64,000 nt of DNA from Pseudoalteromonas spongiae UST010723-006 (GTDB taxonomy: Bacteria > Pseudomonadota > Gammaproteobacteria > Enterobacterales > Alteromonadaceae). The stretch is taken from assembly GCF_000238255.3 (NCBI RefSeq), contig NZ_CP011039.1:1785001-1849000 (forward strand), given 5' to 3'. Position numbers and translations under genes: made by a program. Positions within the stretch are counted from its first letter, which is position 1. Each line of letters opens with the position of its first letter. The notes below the pieces were generated by a model. That model was not told the origin of the DNA and did not search any database. It worked only from the letters and a program-made list of their open reading frames with translations. Positions 9,992 to 20,298 of the stretch are shown piece after piece.

Positions 9992-10912
9992 ATGCCGGGT
10001 GCATTTGCACACATTACAGCGGTTAATTTCGCTACCGAAAATAAATCGCTACACCAATTAGACATACCCAAAAAAGCCAAATTAATTTTAAGTAAAAACA
10101 AAAAATATCTGGAATTAGGCTGTGTTTCACCAGATTACCCTTATTTGGTGGTGGGTTTAGATAAAGAGCTACAAAATAAATGGGCTGATCTTATGCATTA
10201 CGAGCGCACAGGAGACGTCATTAAAGCCGCTATTGCCTATTGCAAAACTCTGGAAGGAAGCGCGCAAGAAAAATCATTTGCTTGGCTGTGTGGCTATATG
10301 GCTCACGTTGCCGCAGACATTACTATTCACCCTGTCGTTGAATTAAAGGTGGGGCCGTACGAGCAAAACCAAAAAGCACATAGAGTTTGTGAAATGAATC
10401 AAGATGCCTTTATTTGGCAACGGCTTAATCTTGGCGAAATTGGTTATGCTGATCGGGTCGAGCTCAATATTGGCTCATGCACTAATGCAAATAACGAATT
10501 GGATGACGATATAAAGCAAATTTGGCGTTTTTGTTTAGAGCAAATTCACCCTGAATATACAAAAAATGTAGAACCTGATTTTGATGCATGGCAGTCAGGC
10601 TTTCAGCTTGTAGTTAATAATGCTGAAGAGAGCCACCGGCTTTTTCCTTGGGCACGACATGTAGGTGTTGACCATGGTCTAACCTATCCAATGTTTGAAG
10701 AAGTCGATTTAGATTTCATTTCCCAACTTGAAACGCCTCACGGCAAAATGCATTACAACGATGTGTTTGATTTAGCTATTGAAAATATCAAATACTATAT
10801 TAGTATTGTCGCCAACAGTGTATTTGAAGATATGCCTTGCGACGCTATTTGTAATTGGAATTTAGATACCGGTAAAGACGAAACTAATAAGTTAACTGCA
10901 TGGGAGCACTAG
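9992..10912 (+). CDS. Zinc-dependent phospholipase C family protein
   Basis: 306 residues resembling the zinc-dependent phospholipase C family (PF00882). The start MPGAFAHITAV puts a His near the N-terminus, where the family has its first zinc ligand. Further candidate ligands are H in DLMHYERTGD (about 70) and the pair in GYMAHVAADITIHPVV (about 107 and 115). There is no signal peptide, unlike secreted clostridial PLCs, so a cytoplasmic or non-classically exported enzyme is possible. The lipoprotein gene starts one base after its stop codon. Activity on phospholipids is inferred from the family. Confidence 0.75.
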   Translation: MPGAFAHITAVNFATENKSLHQLDIPKKAKLILSKNKKYLELGCVSPDYPYLVVGLDKELQNKWADLMHYERTGDVIKAAIAYCKTLEGSAQEKSFAWLCGYMAHVAADITIHPVVELKVGPYEQNQKAHRVCEMNQDAFIWQRLNLGEIGYADRVELNIGSCTNANNELDDDIKQIWRFCLEQIHPEYTKNVEPDFDAWQSGFQLVVNNAEESHRLFPWARHVGVDHGLTYPMFEEVDLDFISQLETPHGKMHYNDVFDLAIENIKYYISIVANSVFEDMPCDAICNWNLDTGKDETNKLTAWEH

Positions 10913-10913
10913 T

Positions 10914-11312
10914 ATGAAACACCTTATTGTAATTATGGGTATGCTCTTTTGCATAGCATGTGCCAACAAGCCAAATGAGTATGAGCCTGAAAAAATGGCG
11001 GACCTAGCGTCACAATTAAAAGACATTGCAGCAGCACTAGACGGCACATTGAAGTTTAGCGACACACATTACACTGAAGGACAGCAGTTGCTACAAGACG
11101 CAATTGATAATGATGCCAATCGGTTAGCGCCGTTTAACCAATTCCAGCTTCACGTTATTATTGATGAAACCAACGCAGCCTTGCTGCTTTGTGATAACAA
11201 CACCTTACTAATTGAAGATGCTGGCTGTACGGCGCAATCAGATGTGCAACACTGGCGCCAGCCTAACAATGAATGCAAAGCAACGTTAGCGCTAAGCCAA
11301 GTATGCAACTAA
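10914..11312 (+). CDS. Small predicted lipoprotein, unknown function
   Basis: 132 residues. The hydrophobic N-terminus MKHLIVIMGMLFCIAC ends in a lipobox-like CIAC with the candidate lipidated Cys at 16 (Cys at -3 is unusual). The mature part is acidic and has four further Cys in the C-terminal third (LLCD, AGCT, NECK, QVCN) that could form disulfides. It begins one nucleotide after the phospholipase-like gene, so the two are almost certainly co-translated. I do not recognise the family. Confidence 0.75.
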   Translation: MKHLIVIMGMLFCIACANKPNEYEPEKMADLASQLKDIAAALDGTLKFSDTHYTEGQQLLQDAIDNDANRLAPFNQFQLHVIIDETNAALLLCDNNTLLIEDAGCTAQSDVQHWRQPNNECKATLALSQVCN

Positions 11313-11323
11313 AGATACTAGAT

Positions 11324-11354
11324 AAAAAACGCAGCCAATTGGCTGCGTTTTTTT
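11324..11354. terminator. Bidirectional terminator, lipoprotein gene / topA
   Basis: A perfect palindrome, ACGCAGCC-AATT-GGCTGCGT (11329-11348), with an A-run before and a T-run after, placed between two convergent genes. Confidence 0.92.
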
Positions 11355-11364
11355 ATTTTGATAA

Positions 11365-14019
11365 TTAGTTTTTGGCTTTCGCTTTAGATTTTGGTTTTGC
11401 TTTCGCCTTTGATTCTTCTACCCACTTGCCATCAACGAATTGTGCCGTCCAACCAGTTGCTTTACCCTCAACTTCAGACATTACATATTGTGATTTAGCT
11501 TTGCGGCTATAGCGGATAATCGCGTCATTACCATCTGGATCTTTCTCTGGCGCGTCTGCTAAGTAATAAAACTTAGGTGAAATACGATCGCGAAAACGTT
11601 TTAACTCAGACACTTTAGGCGCTCGCGTTTCACGTGATTTCGGGAACGTTGACGCAGCCATAAAGATACCTGATGCGCCGTCACGTAGCACAAAGTATGC
11701 TTCCGACTTTTCACACGGTAACTCAGGTAGGTGTACCGGATCTTCTTTCGGAGGCGCAGCTTCACCATTTTTAAGCAGTTTACGGGTATTTTTACATTCC
11801 TCGTTAGTACAACCAAAGTATTTGCCAAAACGACCCGACTTTAATTGCATTTCAGACTGACACTTGTCGCATTCGATAACAGGGCCGTCGTACCCTTTAA
11901 TTTTAAAGCTACCGCTTTCAATTAAATAGCCATCACAGTCTGGGTTATTACCACACACATGCAATTTTCGCGTTTCGTCAATGAGGTAAGAATCCATCGC
12001 TGTTTCGCATTTAGGACAGCGTTTCATCTGACGAAGCACTTCTGTTTCTTCGTCTTCCACATCTGCGGCCACCGCTTCTTCACCCGGTACCAAATTCATC
12101 GTTTGCGTACAACGTTCTTTAGGTGGCAATGCGTAACCTGTACACCCTAAGAACACACCTGTTGAGGCGGTGCGAATGCCCATATTGCGACTACATGTAG
12201 GACACGACAAATCGATTTCAACCACTTGGTTGGTACGCATGCCACCTTCATTTTCATCTGAACTGGCTTTATCTAAATTTGCTGAGAACTCTTGGTAGAA
12301 CTTATCAAGAACCTGTGTCCACTCACGCTCGCCTTCTGCGATATCATCTAAACGCTCTTCCATTTTCGCGGTGAAATCAAAATTCATTAAATCGCTAAAG
12401 CTTTCAACCAAGCGCTCATTAACAATTTCACCCATTTTTTCTGCAAAAAAGCGACGATTTTCTACACGCACATAACCACGATCTTGAATCGTAGAAATAA
12501 TTGATGCATACGTAGATGGACGACCAATACCACGTTTTTCAAGCTCACGTACCAAGCTCGCTTCACTAAAGCGTGCAGGAGGCTTGGTAAAGTGTTGTTT
12601 AGGATCCAGTTCAACAAGTTTTAATACATCACCCGTTTTAACCTCAGGCAATGCTTGTTCTTCTTGATTTTTCTTTTTAACTGACGGCTGAACACGTGTC
12701 CAACCATCAAACTTCAGTACTCGACCCTTAGCTTTTAATTCATAGCCATTAGCGGCAAGGGTAATTGTTGTTAAGTCATACTCTGCTGGTGTCATTTGGC
12801 ATGCCACAAACTGACGCCAAATCAGCTCGTACAGTTTCTTCGCGTCAGCCTCGACACCGTCTAAATGGCCCGACAAAATAGCAACATTAGATGGACGAAT
12901 TGCTTCGTGCGCCTCTTGCGCACCATCTTTTGACGAATAACGAATTGGCGATGCAGGTAAATATTTATCACCAAACTCATTTTCGATATAGCCTCTACAA
13001 GCCTCTACAGCGTCATTTGATAAATTTGTAGAGTCAGTACGCATGTACGTAATAAAACCAGCCTCATAGAGCCTCTGAGCGAGCATCATGGTCTTTTTAA
13101 CACCATAACCTAAGCGCGTACTCGCTGCCTGCTGCATTGTTGAAGTAATAAATGGCGCTGATGGTTTGCTTTTGCTTGGTTTTTGTTCGGTTGCTGCAAC
13201 CTTATATTCCGCAGCTTTTAATTTGGCAACGGCTTCATCTGCATCTGATTTATTCTTAGGTTCAAACGCCTTGCCTAAATATTTTGCTACCGCAAAACGA
13301 ATTTGATCTTCATGAGATTTCAGCTCTGCGTGAATATCCCAAAATTCTTCCGGAATGAATGCTTTAATTTCACGTTCACGTTCAACTAATAAACGCACTG
13401 CTACCGATTGTACTCGACCTGCTGACAAACCGCGTGCTACTTTCGCCCAAAGTAACGGCGACACCATAAAGCCAACAACACGATCGAGAAAACGACGCGC
13501 TTGCTGCGCGTTAACCATGTCGGTATTTAATTGGCCTGGCTCAGCAAAGGCATTCTGAATCGCGTTTTTAGTGATTTCATTAAATACAACGCGTTTATAC
13601 TTTGACTCATCGCCACCAATGACCTGCTCAAGGTGCCAAGCAATTGCTTCCCCTTCTCTATCCAAATCGGTTGCGAGATAAACGTAGTCAGCGTCTTTTG
13701 CGAGTTTTTGTAATTCAGCAACAACTTTTTCTTTACCAGGAAGCACTTCATAATGTGGTTGCCACCCTTTATTAGGGTCAATACCCATACGCGCAACTAA
13801 ATTCGCATAATCTTTTTCTTTGCGATATTTAGCTTTTTCTTCTGGTGACATTTTGCGTACTTCAGCTGGCGATTTAGTAGCGGCTTTGTTCGCTTTCCCA
13901 GATGTTGGCAGATCACGAATGTGGCCAACACTGGATTTTACGACGAAATCCTTGCCCAAATATTTATTAATTGTTTTCGCCTTGGCTGGTGACTCAACAA
14001 TAACTAACGACTTACCCAT
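11365..14019 (-). CDS. topA: DNA topoisomerase I
   Basis: Type IA topoisomerase of 884 residues that relaxes negative supercoils. The Toprim domain opens with [18 protein letters not shown] and carries [12 protein letters not shown]. The catalytic Tyr is in [13 protein letters not shown] (near 320). Three Cys4 zinc ribbons follow at the C-terminus (CPTC, CPKC and CDKC clusters), then a basic Lys/Ala-rich tail. The length matches E. coli TopA (865). It is monocistronic, with its own promoter (14086-14114) and a shared terminator. Confidence 0.98.
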   Translation of the reverse strand: MGKSLVIVESPAKAKTINKYLGKDFVVKSSVGHIRDLPTSGKANKAATKSPAEVRKMSPEEKAKYRKEKDYANLVARMGIDPNKGWQPHYEVLPGKEKVVAELQKLAKDADYVYLATDLDREGEAIAWHLEQVIGGDESKYKRVVFNEITKNAIQNAFAEPGQLNTDMVNAQQARRFLDRVVGFMVSPLLWAKVARGLSAGRVQSVAVRLLVEREREIKAFIPEEFWDIHAELKSHEDQIRFAVAKYLGKAFEPKNKSDADEAVAKLKAAEYKVAATEQKPSKSKPSAPFITSTMQQAASTRLGYGVKKTMMLAQRLYEAGFITYMRTDSTNLSNDAVEACRGYIENEFGDKYLPASPIRYSSKDGAQEAHEAIRPSNVAILSGHLDGVEADAKKLYELIWRQFVACQMTPAEYDLTTITLAANGYELKAKGRVLKFDGWTRVQPSVKKKNQEEQALPEVKTGDVLKLVELDPKQHFTKPPARFSEASLVRELEKRGIGRPSTYASIISTIQDRGYVRVENRRFFAEKMGEIVNERLVESFSDLMNFDFTAKMEERLDDIAEGEREWTQVLDKFYQEFSANLDKASSDENEGGMRTNQVVEIDLSCPTCSRNMGIRTASTGVFLGCTGYALPPKERCTQTMNLVPGEEAVAADVEDEETEVLRQMKRCPKCETAMDSYLIDETRKLHVCGNNPDCDGYLIESGSFKIKGYDGPVIECDKCQSEMQLKSGRFGKYFGCTNEECKNTRKLLKNGEAAPPKEDPVHLPELPCEKSEAYFVLRDGASGIFMAASTFPKSRETRAPKVSELKRFRDRISPKFYYLADAPEKDPDGNDAIIRYSRKAKSQYVMSEVEGKATGWTAQFVDGKWVEESKAKAKPKSKAKAKN

Positions 14020-14085
14020 ATTTGCCTATTTTTATTTACGCAATGCGATTTAATTTGTTAACCCATTTAGGGCGCTATTATTAAA

Positions 14086-14114
14086 GGTATATCGACAAAG
14101 TGCCAGCCTGACAA
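14086..14114 (-). promoter_or_regulatory. Sigma70 promoter of topA
   Basis: On the minus strand TTGTCA, 17-bp spacer, TATACC. The start would be about 60 nt before the topA ATG. The spacing is ideal and the GC-rich spacer suits a supercoiling-sensitive promoter, though that last point is inference. Confidence 0.6.
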
Positions 14115-14232
14115 GCATATTTTTAAAAAACTCGCTATTTTTATATGTGTTAGCGTTAAAAATACACGGCTTGATTAAAATTTGAGTAGATTGAACTGGT
14201 AGATTTCTGAAGGGAAAATAGATTTAGTGTAT

Positions 14233-14262
14233 AAAAAAAGCGCCGTTAAGGCGCTTTTTTTT
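14233..14262. terminator. Intrinsic terminator after the Ig-like lipoprotein gene
   Basis: AAAAAAAGCGCC-GTTAA-GGCGCTTTTTTTT. It lies 11 nt past the stop codon of the minus-strand gene at 14273. Confidence 0.88.
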
Positions 14263-14272
14263 ATCTCAAGGA

Positions 14273-17200
14273 TTACCCTTCATCTATAACTAACAAAGAA
14301 ATTTTCTTTATCGTTGACTTTGGTGTTATAAATTCGAAATAAAATTCGCCTGTTACTTTCTTGTTAGGTTCTCCTTCACGACCAATAATATGGCTTGAAT
14401 AAGCTGCCCATGTCGTATTTGAGCTGGGAATATCATAGCCACCATCATCCGTCTCACCATTGCTAGCGGTATATGTTACTTTAGTACCCGCTGGTAGTGG
14501 ATTGTTAAATATGTCGCTATAGTAAAAATTAAAAGGCACATATGACAAACCAACGTCAATTGGTGTATCAACATCACCGACACATATACCGTTTTCAACT
14601 ACCGCATTAGGCTGGTCACACGCTGCTGGCGTGTTCACATCGTCATCATCATTAATATGAATAAAATAACGAGAGATATCAACTGAGTGTACATCACAGA
14701 AATCTTGGGTTTCTGATTCTTCGAGTGCTAGTAAAACTCTAGCATTAGTTGTTCTGTCCATAAACTCCCATGAACCGTTAGCTGGTGGTTCAAGAACTAA
14801 ATTATCACAATTTCCTGGGATTAAACCTTCAGTACCCAAAACCGGATGAACAAATTTGGCAGATTTACTAATCGTGTAACGACCGAATGCTTCGCTACCC
14901 GACATTACAATTTCAATATTTCGACGCAAATCTACTAAACTTTTCGAACAATCTCCATTAGCTTCAGCTTGTTCAGAACACACTAAACCATTAAATTTGC
15001 CATCGGCAAGTGAGTACTCACCATCTCCATTGAGATCAACAAACTCTTCGAATTCACCGCCATTAGTGTTTCCTGGTATACAATTAGTGCCAGTGCTACA
15101 GTCTACATCACCGTTAAAGACCCCATTTTCATTACTATCTAAGAAAGCTTCTGGAAGGTCAAAAGGTGCATAAAATTCACCACTATCAAACATCCCATTT
15201 GCATTCCGGTCAATGTAACTTTCTTCACCTGATGTAGTCGCTAAAATTGTAGCCCGCCCACCAAGTGGTACGCCATTTGAGTTATCGTTTGCATTTAGAA
15301 GACCAAACCTACAAGGAGCAGGAAGACCAAACCAAGGGTTACAATTAACTTCATTTGTTACAGGGTTTACACCACTGATAGAGTTTCCCCATTTACTTTC
15401 TGTAAATGGTTTTGGATCTTGACTTCTCCATTGAACAGTACAAACACCATCTATCGTTTCACAACGCAATAAGTCACTAAATTGCTCACCATCTATGAGG
15501 CCAATAGCACCACCTTCTGCACGCAAATAAACAGGAGTTCCATCAGGAACGAAATTACCAAAGTGGTCAGCCATGAAAATAGTTACATTGGCTGTTACGT
15601 TGTCATACTGTAAACCTTCAACATTATAATTGTCAGATGCAACAGTAAAACTATCATTGTCTGGTAAACCTGATGTAATTGTTAATAAATCTGACACACT
15701 AGTAATTTGTGAGTCTAACTGAACAAGATTAAGTTGCCCTTCAGGACAGTCTTCCGCTTTTGGTGTTGTTTTACACTGATCAAAAAACTCTTTCCAGCAC
15801 GTAACGTCGTTAAATGGATAGTCTGACGGTATTTGCTCATCTGGTATGTAACACGCGTGAACGCGCACCGCCATAGGTATTTTGCCAGATGTTACAGTAA
15901 CTTCTGAAATACCTTGGCTATTTGTATTAATTGAATGCCGATTTAGCGAAACGCCACCGTTGTTAGAACTCAATTTAAAATCAATACGGCTATTAGCAAC
16001 AGGTTGTTTTAACTCATCGATCAACTTAAATTGAATGTTACTTGATTCAGTCCTATTTTTTCCGCCAGTACCCTTCAAAGCAATTACTGTCTCAGAGGAA
16101 TCTATGAATTCGATTGACGCCACTTCAGAAGCTGAAAGTGGTAACAGTGTAGAAATAGATTTACCATTTATAAATGCTGTCACTGTATCTGTTGGATTGC
16201 CCTCACAACCAAGAGAGCGATATGTGGCAGACGCAATACCACCAATGCTTGTGGCTTTGGTATCAAGTTCGGCACTGCCGGCCTGTTTACACGCTGAGCT
16301 AAATTCAACATCCAAAGGAATTAAAAGTAGCTGACCATCAGCATCTCTCAATTCAACCGTAATAACTGTTGTCGCACCCGATGCTAAGGTTTGATACTCT
16401 CCCGACCCATCGTTTTTAAGGTGTAACCCATTATTTATGCTTAAAGAAAACTCAGCTACGCCGACACTAAACGCTTTACTCGTTGATACATTACGGACAG
16501 TTGCTGTTAATTCACCAGTATCATTTTTGGTACCTGGCTCAAGAGTTAATAAAGCAATACCATTAGCGTCTGTTACGGCTTTTCCAGACTCTGGTGATAG
16601 TTTACCTACTGTAGTGCTAACAGTTGCCAATACATCTGCAAAACCATCGCCTGTTTTAGCATTTACAGCGGAAACAAACACAGTACCAATCTGATCTGAA
16701 GAAATATCTCTATTTACGACTGTACAACCTGTGATTGGATCTGTTGGGTCTAAACGGTTGTTATCACGATCAGCATCCCACCCGTCATTACAACCCACCA
16801 GTATTTTAACATCTACTATTGTTTCTGCAGTTTCGACCGATGCATCATCACCAGACGAGAAAAAGCCTGTGCTCTTGGTTATAGTTGTACCATCGATTTG
16901 TGCTATTACTTTACCCGCACCTTTAAAGTTACCAGAACCAAGTGCGACAGTTGCAATACCATTATCATCTAAAAGTTGAGTTCCAGTATCTGATAAGACT
17001 GTTCCCGTATGCTCTGTACTAAAAATCACAAGACCATCCGTGATTGGTAAACCATCACTTTTAACAACCGCACGAACAATTCCCTGATTATCTTTGCTTA
17101 AAGGATTTGCTTCTGTGAACTTATTACCATTTTTATCCAAAACGGTCAGTTCTAATGTTACAGCACCACTCACACCGCCATCTGATTCGTCACCAGCACT

Positions 17201-17629
17201 CGTAAAAGTTAGCGAAACTTGTAACGGGTCGGTATCTGTCGGGGCAAAAGTCGCCGTCACTTTACCAGAACCAACTACTGAGCCTGCACGCAATGTAATT
17301 TCGGCGACACCCTCGGAATTTGTTTGTGCGGTACCTATTTCAGGATCCAATTTACCGACAGTATCACCATTAAAGTCTGAAAGAATAAATGAAACCAGTT
17401 GATTTGCATACGCTTTACCGTTTTTAGTTAAAGTAGCTTTTAACAAACCAGGTTGAGCAGCAGATACTTGAGAAATACCATTCCCACCATCTGTTGAGTG
17501 AAGAGTAACTTTAAGTTCGTAGCTATTCGCTGAACCACCACCATCTGGTGACTCTAAGCTACCACCACCGCCACATGCTGTTAGCATAAAACTGCACAGC
17601 AGAGCGAAGAGTAATCGGATCGAAGGCAT
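14273..17629 (-). CDS. Large Ig-like (Big-1 type) surface lipoprotein
   Basis: 1118 residues. The signal peptide ends in lipobox LTAC (lipidated Cys19) followed by a Gly-rich linker. Then come at least three or four tandem repeats of about 100 residues with the Big-1/invasin pattern of ...G.a..TL.....G...V.A.... (for example GVAEITLRAGSVVGSGKVTA and GIATVALGSGNFKGAGKVIA). The C-terminal third has Asp-rich EF-hand/dockerin-like loops (DRNANGMFDSGEF, DSNENGVFNGD, DLNGDGEYSLADG) that probably bind calcium, and several Cys pairs. A GGGAG ribosome site precedes the ATG. Probably an outer-membrane-anchored adhesin or structural protein; the role is not provable here. Confidence 0.8.
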   Translation of the reverse strand: MPSIRLLFALLCSFMLTACGGGGSLESPDGGGSANSYELKVTLHSTDGGNGISQVSAAQPGLLKATLTKNGKAYANQLVSFILSDFNGDTVGKLDPEIGTAQTNSEGVAEITLRAGSVVGSGKVTATFAPTDTDPLQVSLTFTSAGDESDGGVSGAVTLELTVLDKNGNKFTEANPLSKDNQGIVRAVVKSDGLPITDGLVIFSTEHTGTVLSDTGTQLLDDNGIATVALGSGNFKGAGKVIAQIDGTTITKSTGFFSSGDDASVETAETIVDVKILVGCNDGWDADRDNNRLDPTDPITGCTVVNRDISSDQIGTVFVSAVNAKTGDGFADVLATVSTTVGKLSPESGKAVTDANGIALLTLEPGTKNDTGELTATVRNVSTSKAFSVGVAEFSLSINNGLHLKNDGSGEYQTLASGATTVITVELRDADGQLLLIPLDVEFSSACKQAGSAELDTKATSIGGIASATYRSLGCEGNPTDTVTAFINGKSISTLLPLSASEVASIEFIDSSETVIALKGTGGKNRTESSNIQFKLIDELKQPVANSRIDFKLSSNNGGVSLNRHSINTNSQGISEVTVTSGKIPMAVRVHACYIPDEQIPSDYPFNDVTCWKEFFDQCKTTPKAEDCPEGQLNLVQLDSQITSVSDLLTITSGLPDNDSFTVASDNYNVEGLQYDNVTANVTIFMADHFGNFVPDGTPVYLRAEGGAIGLIDGEQFSDLLRCETIDGVCTVQWRSQDPKPFTESKWGNSISGVNPVTNEVNCNPWFGLPAPCRFGLLNANDNSNGVPLGGRATILATTSGEESYIDRNANGMFDSGEFYAPFDLPEAFLDSNENGVFNGDVDCSTGTNCIPGNTNGGEFEEFVDLNGDGEYSLADGKFNGLVCSEQAEANGDCSKSLVDLRRNIEIVMSGSEAFGRYTISKSAKFVHPVLGTEGLIPGNCDNLVLEPPANGSWEFMDRTTNARVLLALEESETQDFCDVHSVDISRYFIHINDDDDVNTPAACDQPNAVVENGICVGDVDTPIDVGLSYVPFNFYYSDIFNNPLPAGTKVTYTASNGETDDGGYDIPSSNTTWAAYSSHIIGREGEPNKKVTGEFYFEFITPKSTIKKISLLVIDEG

Positions 17630-17796
17630 GACTTCTCCCTTGCATTAAAATTATAATTAGAGTTATTCAGTCTATATTAAACTAATAATCCAACAAAAAT
17701 CATAGCATTTTTAAAAAAACTTACCGTATTTCCTTTAAATTTTTATGTTCACTGGTAGGCTATGCAGAAAATCACAATAAATATACATACTAAATT

Positions 17797-19128
17797 ATGA
17801 CATCCACTATTTCACAACCTAAAGGTTTGGGGTTAACAGGCAAGATCCTCATCGGTATGGTTTTAGGTATTATCACCGGCTTTTTGTTCAAAGCGCTAAT
17901 GGGCGAATCAGGTGATTTCACTCTAACTGCGGGTGAGTTTACGTTTTCGTTTAAAGGCTTTTTTGTTGACGGTATTTTTCATATTGGCGGTCAAATATTC
18001 GTTAATAGTTTAAAGATGTTAGTCGTACCTTTAGTATTTATCTCGCTTGTGTGTGGCACGTGTAGCTTAAGCGACCCTAAAAAATTAGGTCGCTTAGGTG
18101 GCAAATCAATTGGCTTGTACCTTCTTACAACTGCCATTGCGATTACCATTGCAATGACTCTAGCACTTGTAATAAACCCCGGTGAAGGCATTAATATGCC
18201 AAGTTCATCTACGTTTGATGCGAAGCAAGCGCCGACACTTGTTGATGTTATTATAAACATGTTCCCAACCAACCCGATTAACGCAATGTCTAGCGGAAAT
18301 ATGCTACAAGTTATTGTGTTTGCACTGTTATTTGGTATTGCAATGGCACTTAGCGGTGACGCGGGCAAACGTTTGACGGCAGTGTTTGAAGATCTAAATA
18401 CAATTATTTTAAAACTAGTCACTATTTTAATGAATATTGCACCTTACGGTGTGTTCTTTTTAATGGCGAAGCTATTTAGCTATATTGAAGGCGACTTAAT
18501 CGTTAAGCTTATCTTTTACTTCGGTACTGTTTTACTTGCGCTATTTATTCATGCACTAATTGTATACCCAATGCTATTTAAAACATTTACAGGGTTAAAC
18601 CCACAAATATTCCTAAATAAAGTAAAAGAGTTGTCTATTTTTGCGTTTAGTACTTCAAACTCAAGCGCAACCATGCCAGTAACACTAGAAACAGCCACTA
18701 AAAAACTAGGTGCCGATAACAAAGTTGCTTCTTTCACGGTACCATTAGGTGCAACCATTAACATGGACGGCACCGCAATTATGCAAGGTGTTGCCACTGT
18801 ATTCATCGCACAGGTATTTACTGTTGATTTAGGCTTTACCGATTACTTAATGGTTATCCTAACTGCAACACTTGCCTCTGTTGGCACAGCGGGCGTTCCA
18901 GGTGTTGGATTGATTATGCTTGCGATGGTTCTTAATCAAGTGGGCTTACCTGTTGAAGGTATAGCCATTATTATAGGTGTAGATCGCCTGTTAGATATGA
19001 CTCGCACCGCTGTTAACGTAACAGGAGATTGTATGGTTACGTGTGTTGTTGCTAAGTCTGAAGGCGAATTTGATGATGCGGTATTTAACGATACCAATGC
19101 CGGTAAAGAATTTGAAAATATACGCTAA
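17797..19128 (+). CDS. Dicarboxylate/amino acid:cation symporter (DAACS family)
   Basis: Membrane symporter of 443 residues related to GltP/GltT/DctA. The family hallmarks are the Ser-rich re-entrant motif STSNSSATMPVTLE (near 288) and GATINMDGTAIMQG (near 322), then RLLDMTRTAVNVTGD near the end with the substrate-binding Asp/Arg/Asn residues. It imports glutamate, aspartate or C4-dicarboxylates with Na+ or H+; which one cannot be decided. No good ribosome site is seen before the ATG, but no other start fits. Confidence 0.9.
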   Translation: MTSTISQPKGLGLTGKILIGMVLGIITGFLFKALMGESGDFTLTAGEFTFSFKGFFVDGIFHIGGQIFVNSLKMLVVPLVFISLVCGTCSLSDPKKLGRLGGKSIGLYLLTTAIAITIAMTLALVINPGEGINMPSSSTFDAKQAPTLVDVIINMFPTNPINAMSSGNMLQVIVFALLFGIAMALSGDAGKRLTAVFEDLNTIILKLVTILMNIAPYGVFFLMAKLFSYIEGDLIVKLIFYFGTVLLALFIHALIVYPMLFKTFTGLNPQIFLNKVKELSIFAFSTSNSSATMPVTLETATKKLGADNKVASFTVPLGATINMDGTAIMQGVATVFIAQVFTVDLGFTDYLMVILTATLASVGTAGVPGVGLIMLAMVLNQVGLPVEGIAIIIGVDRLLDMTRTAVNVTGDCMVTCVVAKSEGEFDDAVFNDTNAGKEFENIR

Positions 19129-19143
19129 CGCTGAGTGTTTATT

Positions 19144-19173
19144 AAAAAGCCGCTAATTTTAGCGGCTTTTTTT
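19144..19173. terminator. Bidirectional terminator, symporter / sohB
   Basis: AAAAAGCCGCTAA-TTT-TAGCGGCTTTTTTT between convergent genes. Confidence 0.9.
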
Positions 19174-19191
19174 GTCGCAAGAGGTTAATTA

Positions 19192-20202
19192 TTAATGATA
19201 AAGCTCTTTGCTTTTTGATAATAATTTGGCAATCACATTATCAATAATTCCTGTCACGCCTAACCCGAGTTTATCTGATAAGCCTTTTTTGGTTTTATAG
19301 GTTATCTCAAGCAACTCGAATTGCTCATTTAACGCTAGCAATAAATCGTCACTTGTCTGGATCTCATCAACTAATCCTAACTTGTGTGCATCTGTACCAA
19401 ACCAAGTTTCACCTGTCGCCACTTTTTCTACATTTAGGTGTGGCCTAGCAGATTGGACATGTTCGCGAAACAATTCATGAATTTGCTCTAGCTCTTGCTT
19501 AAACTTTTCACGGCCAATGTCATTATTTTCACCGAACATTGTTAACGTGCGTTTAAACTCACCGGCAGTGATTTGCTCGAACTCTACGTGATTTTTCTTT
19601 AGCAATTTGTTGAAATTTGGTAACTGCGCAATAACACCTATGCTGCCAACCATAGCAAACGGGGCACAAACAAATTTATCTGATACGCAGGCCATCATAT
19701 AACCACCACTTGCTGCAATTTTGTCTACACTAACAATAAGTTCAAGCTTTGCCTGTTTAAGGCGTGCTAATTGCGATGCTGCCAGCCCATAACCATGCAC
19801 TACGCCACCACCGCTTTCAAGCTTAAGGACCACTTTATCGCTTGGCTTTGCGACCTGAATAATCGCCGTCACTTCATTTCGCAGTGACTCGACTTCCTTC
19901 GCATCAACGCCGCCCTTAAAAGACAGTACAAATACTTTATTTAGGTTTTCGTTAGCAATGTCTTTAGATGCTTTTTTTTCGCTCTTCTCAAAATCTTTAA
20001 AGGCATTTTTATCAAGCGTTACGCTTAATAGCGCTTTCTTTTGTTGGTCTAACTTTTCGCTTAAGCTTTCAATCGCTAATTCACCTTTACTTGCTTTAGG
20101 TTTACTTGAGGCCCCCACAATCAACACAACAATAATGGCAAACGCAACTACAAATGTGACTGTTTTTGCGAGAAATAATCCATATTCGTATAAAAATTCC
20201 AA
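19192..20202 (-). CDS. sohB: Inner-membrane serine protease SohB (S49 family)
   Basis: 336 residues, one N-terminal membrane helix (about 7-30) and a periplasmic or cytoplasmic S49 protease domain. The nucleophile Ser lies in KIAASGGYMMACVSDK and the general base Lys in TAGEFKRTLTMFG, giving a Ser/Lys dyad. The start is a TTG at 20202, supported by GGAG seven nt upstream and by the opening MEFLYEYGLFLAKTVT, which matches E. coli MELLSEYGLFLAKIVT. topA and yciK are close by, as in enterics. Confidence 0.95.
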   Translation of the reverse strand: MEFLYEYGLFLAKTVTFVVAFAIIVVLIVGASSKPKASKGELAIESLSEKLDQQKKALLSVTLDKNAFKDFEKSEKKASKDIANENLNKVFVLSFKGGVDAKEVESLRNEVTAIIQVAKPSDKVVLKLESGGGVVHGYGLAASQLARLKQAKLELIVSVDKIAASGGYMMACVSDKFVCAPFAMVGSIGVIAQLPNFNKLLKKNHVEFEQITAGEFKRTLTMFGENNDIGREKFKQELEQIHELFREHVQSARPHLNVEKVATGETWFGTDAHKLGLVDEIQTSDDLLLALNEQFELLEITYKTKKGLSDKLGLGVTGIIDNVIAKLLSKSKELYH

Positions 20203-20251
20203 ACTTAAACTCCGTAATTAATTTTTTGCGTACTCTAATTAAAATCGAGGC

Positions 20252-20282
20252 AAAAAAAAAGCCGCACTAACGAGTGCGGCTT
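20252..20282 (-). terminator. Intrinsic terminator of the VolA-like lipase gene
   Basis: On the minus strand GCCGCACT-CGTT-AGTGCGGC followed by nine T, 17 nt after the lipase stop codon. It separates the lipase transcript from sohB. Confidence 0.9.
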
Positions 20283-20298
20283 GATATTGTGTTTAATA

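Noticed and set aside
16035-17402. Plus-strand frames within the Ig-like protein gene
   Set aside because: Antisense shadows with no family likeness or ribosome site.
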